Positions 22,741 through 28,446 of a stretch of DNA of 28,446 bases are shown piece by piece. The notes beneath the pieces are model-generated. The model searched no databases. It was not told the origin of the DNA and saw only the letters and a list, made by a program, of their open reading frames with translations. Both the position numbers and the translations under genes were made by a program. Origin of the DNA: Wandonia sp964447015 (lineage in GTDB: Bacteria > Bacteroidota > Bacteroidia > Flavobacteriales_D > Crocinitomicaceae); NCBI GenBank assembly GCA_964447015.1, contig CAYUQU010000039.1:1-28446 (forward strand), given 5' to 3'. Numbering within the stretch: position 1 is the stretch's first letter; each line of letters begins with the position of its first letter.

Positions 22741-22806
22741 CATTTTAATTAGTTTCTTAAAGAAAACAACTACCTTCATGTTCATCAAATTTTATAGAAA
22801 AGGTAA

Positions 22807-24186
22807 ATGGACATTAATAATTTTATTGTTGTAGGTAGCGAAGAATGGTGCGCTTTGCCTGAATTGGGGATCCCTGCAATTAAAGCACGTATAGATTCAG
22901 GTGCAAAGACTTCTGCTATACACGCTTCTAACATCACCAAATTTTTAAAGGATGGTGAGCCATGGGTGTCTTACGAAATCCATCCCATTCAAAAAAACAG
23001 AAAAGTAGTCGTTAACTGTAGCTCGAAAGTTCACGACACACGAATGATAAAAAATACCAGTGGCGTTAGTGAAAAACGATATGTCATAAAGACACCTTTG
23101 TTAATTGATGACCAAACTTGGGATATTGAAATCACTTTGGCAAACCGTGACTCGATGGGGTTCAAAATGCTTTTGGGTCGCGAGGCTATGAATGCACGAA
23201 TTTTAGTGAACCCAGGAGATGGAATGCGATTGAAGCAATATTCAAGAGAAGAAATTACTTCATTTTACGGTGACTTAAAAGACACCAAAAAAGGATTAAA
23301 AATTGGAGTATTAGCTAGCAATCCAGAACTTTATAGTAACAAGCGAATAATGGAAGCTGGTGAAGAGCGTGGACATGAAATGATCTTCCTCAATGCAGAA
23401 CACTGTTACATGAAGCTTGATTCAGTTAATCCTGAAGTTCGCTATCGTGGTGGAACGATTTTGAATGACTTGGACGCTGTGATACCACGAATTAAACCAA
23501 GCATGACCTTTTATGGCTGTGCATTACTGCGTCAGTTTGAGTCAAAAGGGATTTTTTGCATGAATGATGCGGCCTCAATTGCGCAATCACGTGATAAACT
23601 CTTTGCTTCACAATTGTTGGCTAAACACGGTGTCTCGATACCGATTACAGGTTTTGCAAAATCTCCATCTGACACAAAAGACCTTATTCACATGGTCAAT
23701 GATGCGCCCTTAATTATCAAATTGCTAGAAAGCACCCAAGGAAAAGGTGTTGTATTAGCAGAAACCAAGAAAGCAGCAGAATCGGTCATAAACGCATTCA
23801 AAAGTCTTCAAACCAATATCTTGGTTCAAGAGTTTATTAAAGAGTCAGATGGTAAAGACATCCGCTGTTTTGTTGTAGACGGCAAAGTGGTTGCATCGAT
23901 GATGCGACAAGCACAAAAAGGTGAATTCCGCGCAAACATTCACCAAGGAGGTACAGCTTCAACTGTTCGCATTACTGCAGAGGAAAAACGAATGGCATTA
24001 AAGGCTTCAAAAGTATTGAATTTACACTGTGCAGGCGTTGATATTATCCGTTCACATCGCGGACCTTTATTATTAGAAGTGAATTCTTCTCCAGGTTTAG
24101 AGGGGATTGAAGGAGCTACAGGTAAGGATATTGCCGACAAAATGATTGCAGCTGTCGAAAGACGATTAGGTTTTATTAGAGATTAA
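22807..24186 (+). CDS. rimK: Fused RimB-type zinc protease and RimK-type ATP-grasp glutamate ligase
   Basis: 459 residues in two parts. The N-terminal 150 residues match the RimB-like ATP-dependent zinc protease family with a retropepsin-like fold: ARIDSGAKTSAIHA (Asp30 in DSGA) and MLLGREAM (121-128). The remainder, from about 163, is a RimK ATP-grasp ligase: SRDKLFASQLLAKHGV (261-276), STQGKGVVLAE (309-319), QEFI (341-344), GGTAS (381-385) and LLEVNSSPGLEGIEG (422-436). E. coli RimK adds glutamates to the C-terminus of ribosomal protein S6; in bacteria with separate genes RimB trims or modulates this system. A fusion would place adder and trimmer in one chain. The target here is not shown by sequence, and related ligases act on other peptides. 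Cytoplasmic. Single-gene unit between two strong terminators. Confidence 0.91.
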   Translation: MDINNFIVVGSEEWCALPELGIPAIKARIDSGAKTSAIHASNITKFLKDGEPWVSYEIHPIQKNRKVVVNCSSKVHDTRMIKNTSGVSEKRYVIKTPLLIDDQTWDIEITLANRDSMGFKMLLGREAMNARILVNPGDGMRLKQYSREEITSFYGDLKDTKKGLKIGVLASNPELYSNKRIMEAGEERGHEMIFLNAEHCYMKLDSVNPEVRYRGGTILNDLDAVIPRIKPSMTFYGCALLRQFESKGIFCMNDAASIAQSRDKLFASQLLAKHGVSIPITGFAKSPSDTKDLIHMVNDAPLIIKLLESTQGKGVVLAETKKAAESVINAFKSLQTNILVQEFIKESDGKDIRCFVVDGKVVASMMRQAQKGEFRANIHQGGTASTVRITAEEKRMALKASKVLNLHCAGVDIIRSHRGPLLLEVNSSPGLEGIEGATGKDIADKMIAAVERRLGFIRD

Positions 24187-24194
24187 TTTGAAAA

Positions 24195-24228
24195 ATGTGA
24201 ATGACAAATCAGTATTTGTCATTCACAT
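24195..24228. terminator. Perfect 15-bp hairpin between convergent rimK and porin genes
   Basis: ATGTGAATGACAAAT (24195-24209) and its exact complement (24214-24228) around the loop CAGT. On the minus strand it is followed by TTTTT, so it ends the porin transcript; on the plus strand the tail is less T-rich (TCTTATATTT), so it may serve rimK as well. Confidence 0.85.
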
Positions 24229-24239
24229 CTTATATTTCC

Positions 24240-25520
24240 TTAGAAATTTACCTGTAACTGAAGCCTCAACAAACTTCCCTTTTGGAAATTGTCTCTTAAT
24301 TGAAAATCTTCGTAACGTCTACTTGAAAAAGTGTACATCGCAACTATCTCAAAATTCTTGTAAGGCAACCATTCTATACCAATTTCATATTCATTTACAC
24401 GATAGCTTCTCGCATCTAACTCGTGCTTTTTACCACCATGATAATACTGCATTCTAACAAATGGGTAAAGAAACTGGTTTCCCATTTTGATTCGTGCATT
24501 CACTGTAATATAACCACCTTGTAAACTTCTTACTTCAATTGAGTCCGTTGCTTTATTAAACTCAGGTCCTCTTCCTATGTTATACTCAGCTTGAAAACCA
24601 ATTGGTCGTGGGTATAAAACCGTTGTCAATGCGACCCGCTGATCTAAATAAGTCAAATCATCTTTGTGTCCAACACCTGCCGAAACATTGCTTCCTGGCA
24701 TCGTGTAGTCTCCGGTATATGCCTGAATTCCTGGTTCAAAAATTTGACTTTTTATTTCAAAAGGATATGAAACTCTAGCTACAACATGCACATCATTATT
24801 CAACTCTGGCTTATTTGCCAACTGTCCATTGTAAACACCTAGTCCAACCACTCCATAATCTCCAGTTCCTTTATACCCTTCTCTTACAAGCATTGAAAAA
24901 CGTTTGCGTATTTTCTTCGGCGCCCAATAGAAAAACACTCCCAAATCACGCTCATTGGATAACGCACTATTCAAACCATCATTACGATCTAAAGGCAAAC
25001 GATTCTGACTCGACTGCATATTCTCAAAACCGAAAGGCACCTTACTTTGTCCTATTCTAAATCTGAATTGGTTGTCTTTATCAAGACCAACATCAAAATA
25101 CGCATCCCTAATTTGAGCGAAATGAAGATTTGAAGAACTTGATGAACTAGCAAAATCGGGTTGGATATAAAAATAAACACGAGGGTGAATTTGACCGTAA
25201 AAAATAATACGAATACGTCTCAAGAAAAAACCTCCATTGTTACCCCAAGATTTATCACATTGGTCACAGCCCAAGTTAGGATTCGTTTCAAATAATCTAT
25301 TATAACGCACCTGAGCATAACCTCTAATGCTAAATCTATTATACCATTTAGCATTTGGATCAAACTCAATTGGAGCTACAGGAGCAATCATTTCGCGCTC
25401 GTTCTTTTCCTTCATTACAGATACAGTGTCTTTTTGAGCATGCATAAACCCACTTGAAAAACAAACTATAGATGTAAAAACAATTACTCTTGCGATTTGA
25501 GCCACTTTATAAATTTCCAT
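24240..25520 (-). CDS. Phosphate-selective porin O/P family outer-membrane protein
   Basis: 426 residues with a signal peptide (about 1-29, ending FMHAQ). It matches the porin O and P family (OprO/OprP of Pseudomonas): RFSIRGYAQVRYNRL, FFLRRIRIIFYGQIHPRVYFYIQPDFA, IRDAYFDVGLDKDNQFRFRIGQSKVPFGFENMQSSQNRLPLDR and ALSNERDLGVFFYW, then beta strands to a terminal LQLQVNF with the aromatic last residue needed for barrel assembly. A short loop near residue 85 contains CDQC, possibly a disulfide. Family members pass phosphate or other anions. The divergent neighbour is a Na/Pi cotransporter, which supports phosphate as substrate here. The upstream region holds a -7-like box and an array of TAAC half-sites, so phosphate-starvation control is likely. 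Confidence 0.92.
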   Translation of the reverse strand: MEIYKVAQIARVIVFTSIVCFSSGFMHAQKDTVSVMKEKNEREMIAPVAPIEFDPNAKWYNRFSIRGYAQVRYNRLFETNPNLGCDQCDKSWGNNGGFFLRRIRIIFYGQIHPRVYFYIQPDFASSSSSSNLHFAQIRDAYFDVGLDKDNQFRFRIGQSKVPFGFENMQSSQNRLPLDRNDGLNSALSNERDLGVFFYWAPKKIRKRFSMLVREGYKGTGDYGVVGLGVYNGQLANKPELNNDVHVVARVSYPFEIKSQIFEPGIQAYTGDYTMPGSNVSAGVGHKDDLTYLDQRVALTTVLYPRPIGFQAEYNIGRGPEFNKATDSIEVRSLQGGYITVNARIKMGNQFLYPFVRMQYYHGGKKHELDARSYRVNEYEIGIEWLPYKNFEIVAMYTFSSRRYEDFQLRDNFQKGSLLRLQLQVNF

Positions 25521-25539
25521 TATAATTATTTTGATGGCG

Positions 25540-25547
25540 CAAAGATG
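25540..25547 (-). promoter_or_regulatory. Possible -7 box of the porin gene
   Basis: On the minus strand CATCTTTG, one mismatch from TAnnTTTG, 19 bases before the ATG at 25520. The array of TAAC half-sites starts 18 bases further upstream. Confidence 0.42.
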
Positions 25548-25565
25548 ATTTTTTTAATATTCAAT

Positions 25566-25615
25566 TAACACAACTTAACTCATCCGTAATTAATTCTTAA
25601 CTTAGTCGTAACATA
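25566..25615. promoter_or_regulatory. Array of five TAAC half-sites at 10-11 bp spacing, Pho-box-like
   Basis: Plus-strand 7-mers at 25566 TAACACA, 25576 TAACTCA, 25587 TAATTAA, 25598 TAACTTA and 25609 TAACATA; steps are 10, 11, 11 and 11 bases, i.e. one per helical turn. PhoB/PhoP-type regulators bind direct repeats at about 11 bp (B. subtilis TTAACA-type repeats, E. coli CTGTCAT). The array lies between two phosphate-uptake genes, next to the porin promoter. The regulator itself is not in the window. Inference from pattern and context. Confidence 0.55.
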
Positions 25616-25721
25616 AAAAACACTTGACAAGAACCCAATGCCAGACTTATTTAACTATCTAACAGATCATTACGATCACCACCCCTCTTGAAGTAAAAGA
25701 TTCACAAATCAACTAATTAAC

Positions 25722-25740
25722 TTAACATTTTGATAACATT
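25722..25740 (+). promoter_or_regulatory. TAACATT direct repeat upstream of the Na/Pi cotransporter promoter
   Basis: TAACATT occurs at 25723-25729 and again at 25734-25740, exactly 11 bases apart, ending 8 bases before the -33 TTG. This is the same half-site as in the array on the porin side and is probably the matching Pho-box-like site for the cotransporter. Confidence 0.5.
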
Positions 25741-25748
25741 GAGGGAAA

Positions 25749-25777
25749 TTGAGATTTGTTTCTGGAGTGTAACTTTG
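25749..25777 (+). promoter_or_regulatory. Promoter of the Na/Pi cotransporter gene (-33 TTG, -7 TAACTTTG)
   Basis: TTG at 25749-25751, an 18-base spacer, then TAACTTTG at 25770-25777, an exact TAnnTTTG match. The ATG at 25800 lies 22 bases downstream, leaving a leader of about 16 bases. Confidence 0.68.
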
Positions 25778-25799
25778 CTGATTAATATAATTTCATGTC

Positions 25800-27944
25800 A
25801 TGACAAAAATTACTTGGTCGTTTGTTCTATTTTTCTTGATAACAACTACAAATTCTAGTTTTGCTCAAGACACTATTAAAGAAATTATTCCTTCATCTGA
25901 AAACTCAAAAGACATTGAATCTGATATACTAGTACAAGATGCCGATGTTTTTCACAACATCAATCTTCTTACGCATGAGGATATAATTAATGTCCAATGG
26001 ACTTTGAACTATGAAATTTTAGATCAACTTAATGAATATGGTGTTATTGTTGCCCACAAAAAGGTAAGTCGCAACAAAGAGAACAAAGGTGCCGACTGGG
26101 TTTACAGTGAAACCCTACCTATTAACACATTAAATCATGAAATTAGTGGGTTATCAGGAGATCAAAAATATAAGGTTAAAATTGGATTAACTAAATTAGA
26201 TAACTCATTGGCAGAGCCTATTTGGTCGTACCGAGCAAAAACAGAAACAGAGCGTTCGTGGGGTATTATTAGATTAATGATACTAATTGGAGCGCTCGGA
26301 CTTTTTGTTTATGGAATGAAAATAATGTCTGAAGGCCTTCAACAAACAGCAGGTACAAAACTTCGAAATTGGCTTCGTTCAATTTCTTCCAATCGATTTA
26401 AAGGCGTTTTAACAGGATTCGGAATCACTTCTATCGTACAAAGTTCATCCATTACAACTGTCATGTCCGTGAGTTTTGTGAATGCAGGTCTTATGACTCT
26501 ACGTGAATCAGTTGGGGTTATGATGGGAGCTAATATCGGAACAACTATTACGGCTTGGCTTGTACTTTTAGTTGGTTTCAAGGCTGGAATTGACAATGCT
26601 TCTCTTATACTTATTGCTCTGGTTTTTCCGTTGATATTCATCAATAGAGGTAAAACAAAAGCTATTGCACAAGCGGTTATTGGCTTCTCTATTATTTTCT
26701 TAGGACTGAGTTTCCTTAAAGGAGTTGTGCCTGAATTGAATGAAGGCTCCGAAATTGTTAAATTCTTTGATACATATAGAGACCCTTCCTTTATGAGTAC
26801 AATCCTATTTGTCTTCATAGGAGCTCTTATTACAATTGTGGTTCAATCTTCAACTGCCGCAATGATTTTGACAATGACGCTTGTTGCAAAGGGGATTATT
26901 CCGTTTGAAGTTGCTGGAGCAATGGTTCTTGGAGAAAATATTGGGACAACAATTACTGCAGAGTTAGCATCTCTTGTGGGGAATGTTCATGCAAAACGTT
27001 CGGCTAGAGTTCACTCTATCTTTAATGTAATTGGTGTTGGTTGGGCAGTATTGATCTTTCCATTTTTTCTAGATTTTGTTGGTGCTTTGGTAAGCCTAAT
27101 TAGTAATGAAGTGTGGGATTCTAAAAGTCCAGAATTAGGAATTATTGGAGTCGCTGTTCTTCATACTGTATTTAACACTATTAATGTTCTAGTTTTGATT
27201 TGGTTCGTACCTCAACTTGTTAAATTAGTTGAACGAACAGTGAAGTCAAAAGGAAAAATTGACGAAGAATTTAGACTTGAATTTATTGGAAATAACATCG
27301 TTGACACACCTGACATTTCGATTTATGAAGCGAAAAAAGAAGTGTCGAAATTTGGTGAGATAACAAGTAGAATGTCAAAATTCACTAGAACACTTCTCAC
27401 AGACCCTGACAAAAAAGTATTTTATCGTCATTTAGAAAAAGTGCAGAAATACGAAGAAATAACTGACCGTGTTGAAATTGAAATAGCGCAATATCTGAAT
27501 AAAGTGTCAGAAGGTGAATTGACGCAGGAAAACTCACAGGAAATTCGCGCGTTAAATAGTATGGCGAATGATTTGGAGAGAATTGGTGATATCTTCTATC
27601 AAATTTCAAAAACAATCGAACGTAAATCTGATGGAAAAATATGGTTTAGTCCTCAACAACGTCAAGGGTTATTGGAAATGCTAGACTTGCTTGATGAGGC
27701 ATTTGAGGTTATGGTTAACAATCTACAGGTTGAAAAAAGTCAAGTTGACTTAAAATCAGCAGTAATGCTTGAAGAAAAAATTAATCTAAAACGAGACGAA
27801 CTCCGCAGCATCCATTTAGAAAATATGGAAAGTGCAGATTACAACATAAAGTCAGGTATGATTTTTAACGACTTGTTTTCATCTTGCGAAAAAGTAGGTG
27901 ACCATGTAATAAATGTTTCGGAAGCTCTGGCCGGAAAAATTTAA
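25800..27944 (+). CDS. Na/Pi cotransporter (NptA/SLC34-like) with periplasmic N-terminal domain and PhoU-like C-terminus
   Basis: Inner-membrane sodium-coupled phosphate importer, 714 residues. A signal peptide (1-23, SSFAQ) precedes a soluble domain of about 125 residues (24-150) that looks like an FnIII-type sandwich (INVQWTLNYEILDQL, WVYSETLPI, YKVKIGLTKL, IWSYRAKTE). The transport core runs from about 157 to 475 with the two inverted QSSS-type repeats: VQSSSITTVM (Gln214) with GANIGTTITAW, and VQSSTAAMIL (Gln349) with GENIGTTITAE. The last 200 residues are helical and PhoU-like (EEITDRVEIEIAQYLNKV, LNSMANDLERIGDIFYQISK, DLFSSCEKVGDHVINVSEAL). A signal peptide plus periplasmic domain is uncommon in family members I know. 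Divergent from the porin, with a canonical promoter, Pho-box-like repeats and a strong terminator. Confidence 0.93.
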   Translation: MTKITWSFVLFFLITTTNSSFAQDTIKEIIPSSENSKDIESDILVQDADVFHNINLLTHEDIINVQWTLNYEILDQLNEYGVIVAHKKVSRNKENKGADWVYSETLPINTLNHEISGLSGDQKYKVKIGLTKLDNSLAEPIWSYRAKTETERSWGIIRLMILIGALGLFVYGMKIMSEGLQQTAGTKLRNWLRSISSNRFKGVLTGFGITSIVQSSSITTVMSVSFVNAGLMTLRESVGVMMGANIGTTITAWLVLLVGFKAGIDNASLILIALVFPLIFINRGKTKAIAQAVIGFSIIFLGLSFLKGVVPELNEGSEIVKFFDTYRDPSFMSTILFVFIGALITIVVQSSTAAMILTMTLVAKGIIPFEVAGAMVLGENIGTTITAELASLVGNVHAKRSARVHSIFNVIGVGWAVLIFPFFLDFVGALVSLISNEVWDSKSPELGIIGVAVLHTVFNTINVLVLIWFVPQLVKLVERTVKSKGKIDEEFRLEFIGNNIVDTPDISIYEAKKEVSKFGEITSRMSKFTRTLLTDPDKKVFYRHLEKVQKYEEITDRVEIEIAQYLNKVSEGELTQENSQEIRALNSMANDLERIGDIFYQISKTIERKSDGKIWFSPQQRQGLLEMLDLLDEAFEVMVNNLQVEKSQVDLKSAVMLEEKINLKRDELRSIHLENMESADYNIKSGMIFNDLFSSCEKVGDHVINVSEALAGKI

Positions 27945-27954
27945 TTTTGAGTAC

Positions 27955-27983
27955 AGGCTGATTCTTAAGAATCAGCCTTTTTT
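27955..27983 (+). terminator. Rho-independent terminator of the Na/Pi cotransporter gene
   Basis: A 24-base perfect palindrome (27955-27978; arms AGGCTGATTCTT and its complement), followed by T to 27983. Strong. Confidence 0.92.
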
Positions 27984-28054
27984 ATTTCACTCCCTTGCAA
28001 CCTTTTAGGCTAGTTATTCGTCTGCCTTTTAAATTCTACAAAACTACTTATATT

Positions 28055-28381
28055 ATGAAGTATCAATATGCTTTAACTTTAACAGTATTATTATCTTTTT
28101 TTTTGTTCAACAACACTTACGCTCAAAACACTACTGAGGAAATTAGAAAAGAGTATGAAATACTCAAGGAAGAACTAAAAGGTTATGTGCAAGTACAAAT
28201 GATCAACACTAGAAGTAAACCATCTATTGGACTTGATTTATTGAAACAAATTAAAACTGTTCACGAAAGAATATCAGCTGAAGAGTTTATTCAAGTAAGC
28301 CCCTACATTAGGATTAAAGTAATGCCTAAAAACGCTATACAGATTAAAGAATCTGAAACCATAGTTTATCTTTCAGAATAA
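28055..28381 (+). CDS. Small secreted protein of unknown function
   Basis: 108 residues from the ATG at 28055, which directly starts a signal peptide (MKYQYALTLTVLLSFFLFNNTYAQ). The open frame extends upstream to about 27995, but that part would put 20 non-hydrophobic residues before the signal and overlaps the region just after a terminator, so I rejected it. The mature 84 residues begin with a charged helix (TEEIRKEYEILKEELKGY), then a possible second helix (LDLLKQIKTVHERIS), and end in beta-like segments (YIRIKVMPKN, ETIVYLSE). It has no cysteine, no lipobox and no sorting tail, so it is probably periplasmic. I do not recognise a family. Confidence 0.7.
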   Translation: MKYQYALTLTVLLSFFLFNNTYAQNTTEEIRKEYEILKEELKGYVQVQMINTRSKPSIGLDLLKQIKTVHERISAEEFIQVSPYIRIKVMPKNAIQIKESETIVYLSE

Positions 28382-28425
28382 ACTCATTACTAAAATCCAA
28401 TTAATTTCTTTCAAAATACACTACT

Positions 28426-28446
28426 ATGAAAACTTTATATAAGATT
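28426..28446 (+). CDS. Start of a gene cut by the right window edge
   Basis: Seven codons (MKTLYKI) from the ATG at 28426, 44 bases after the preceding stop and behind an A/T-rich leader (ACACTACT) like those of other exported-protein genes here. The N-terminus looks like the beginning of a signal peptide. Nothing more can be said. Confidence 0.5.

Noticed and set aside
22771..22778. TACCTTCA as -7 box of the rimK gene
   Set aside because: Two mismatches to TAnnTTTG and no -33 TTG; too weak to report as a promoter.
27995..28054. Upstream extension of the small secreted protein at 28055
   Set aside because: It has no ATG, adds 20 residues before a complete signal peptide, and begins only 12 bases after a strong terminator.
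1..28446. Search for defence, phage, integrase, transposon or CRISPR elements
   Set aside because: None seen; all larger frames belong to housekeeping, envelope, transport or secreted-protein families.

Overview
The window comes from an AT-rich Bacteroidota chromosome, most likely Flavobacteriales. Supporting signs: two large secreted proteins end in type IX secretion (T9SS) C-terminal sorting domains (YPNP motif). There are lineage-typical families (DUF5686 with a CarboxypepD_reg-like domain, Bacteroidota-type LptC lipoprotein, porin O/P, fused RimB-RimK). Several promoters fit the Bacteroidota -33 TTG / -7 TAnnTTTG pattern, and Shine-Dalgarno sequences are rare. I cannot name the genus. This is mostly chromosomal core and envelope biology. 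I saw no phage, transposase, integrase, CRISPR array or defence island.

Layout. 1-412: 3' part of a lipoprotein with a Rieske-like fold that seems to have lost its iron-sulfur ligands. 430-2687 (minus): operon sprT-like metalloprotease, manC (GDP-mannose synthesis), and a CxxC protein of unknown function. 2793-5328 (plus): MlaE-type permease and MlaF-type ATPase of a lipid transporter, then a membrane-anchored coiled-coil protein. 5399-6184 (plus): an enoyl-CoA hydratase family enzyme behind a strong terminator. 6238-12877 (minus): a six-gene envelope operon of coaX, an outer-membrane barrel protein, a TPR protein, lptC, a two-helix membrane protein and a DUF5686 outer-membrane protein. 12970-13042 (plus): tRNA-Phe(GAA), divergent from coaX. 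13213-16341 (minus): a di-heme cytochrome lipoprotein followed by an FG-GAP/ASPIC-UnbV protein with a T9SS tail. 16439-18256 (plus): a SLC13-type anion transporter. 18443-22684 (plus): a very large secreted subtilisin-like protease with PKD/Ig-like modules and a T9SS tail. 22807-24186 (plus): RimB-RimK fusion. 24240-25520 (minus) and 25800-27944 (plus): a divergent phosphate pair, outer-membrane porin O/P and an inner-membrane Na/Pi cotransporter with a PhoU-like tail. 28055-28381: a small secreted protein. 28426 to the edge: the first codons of another gene.

How the genes fit together. The porin and Na/Pi cotransporter would carry phosphate across both membranes. The 279-base region between them holds TAAC half-sites repeated at 10-11 bp spacing, the layout of a PhoB/PhoP (Pho-box) site. 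This is the most interesting regulatory signal in the window. The mlaEF pair, the lptC operon and manC all serve the outer membrane (lipid movement, LPS export, sugar nucleotide for glycans). The two T9SS cargo proteins and the cytochrome lipoprotein are cell-surface or secreted products.

Most intergenic gaps end in recognisable hairpin terminators. No gene-free stretch exceeds 300 bases. Protein functions are assigned from motifs read by eye; no database search was possible.
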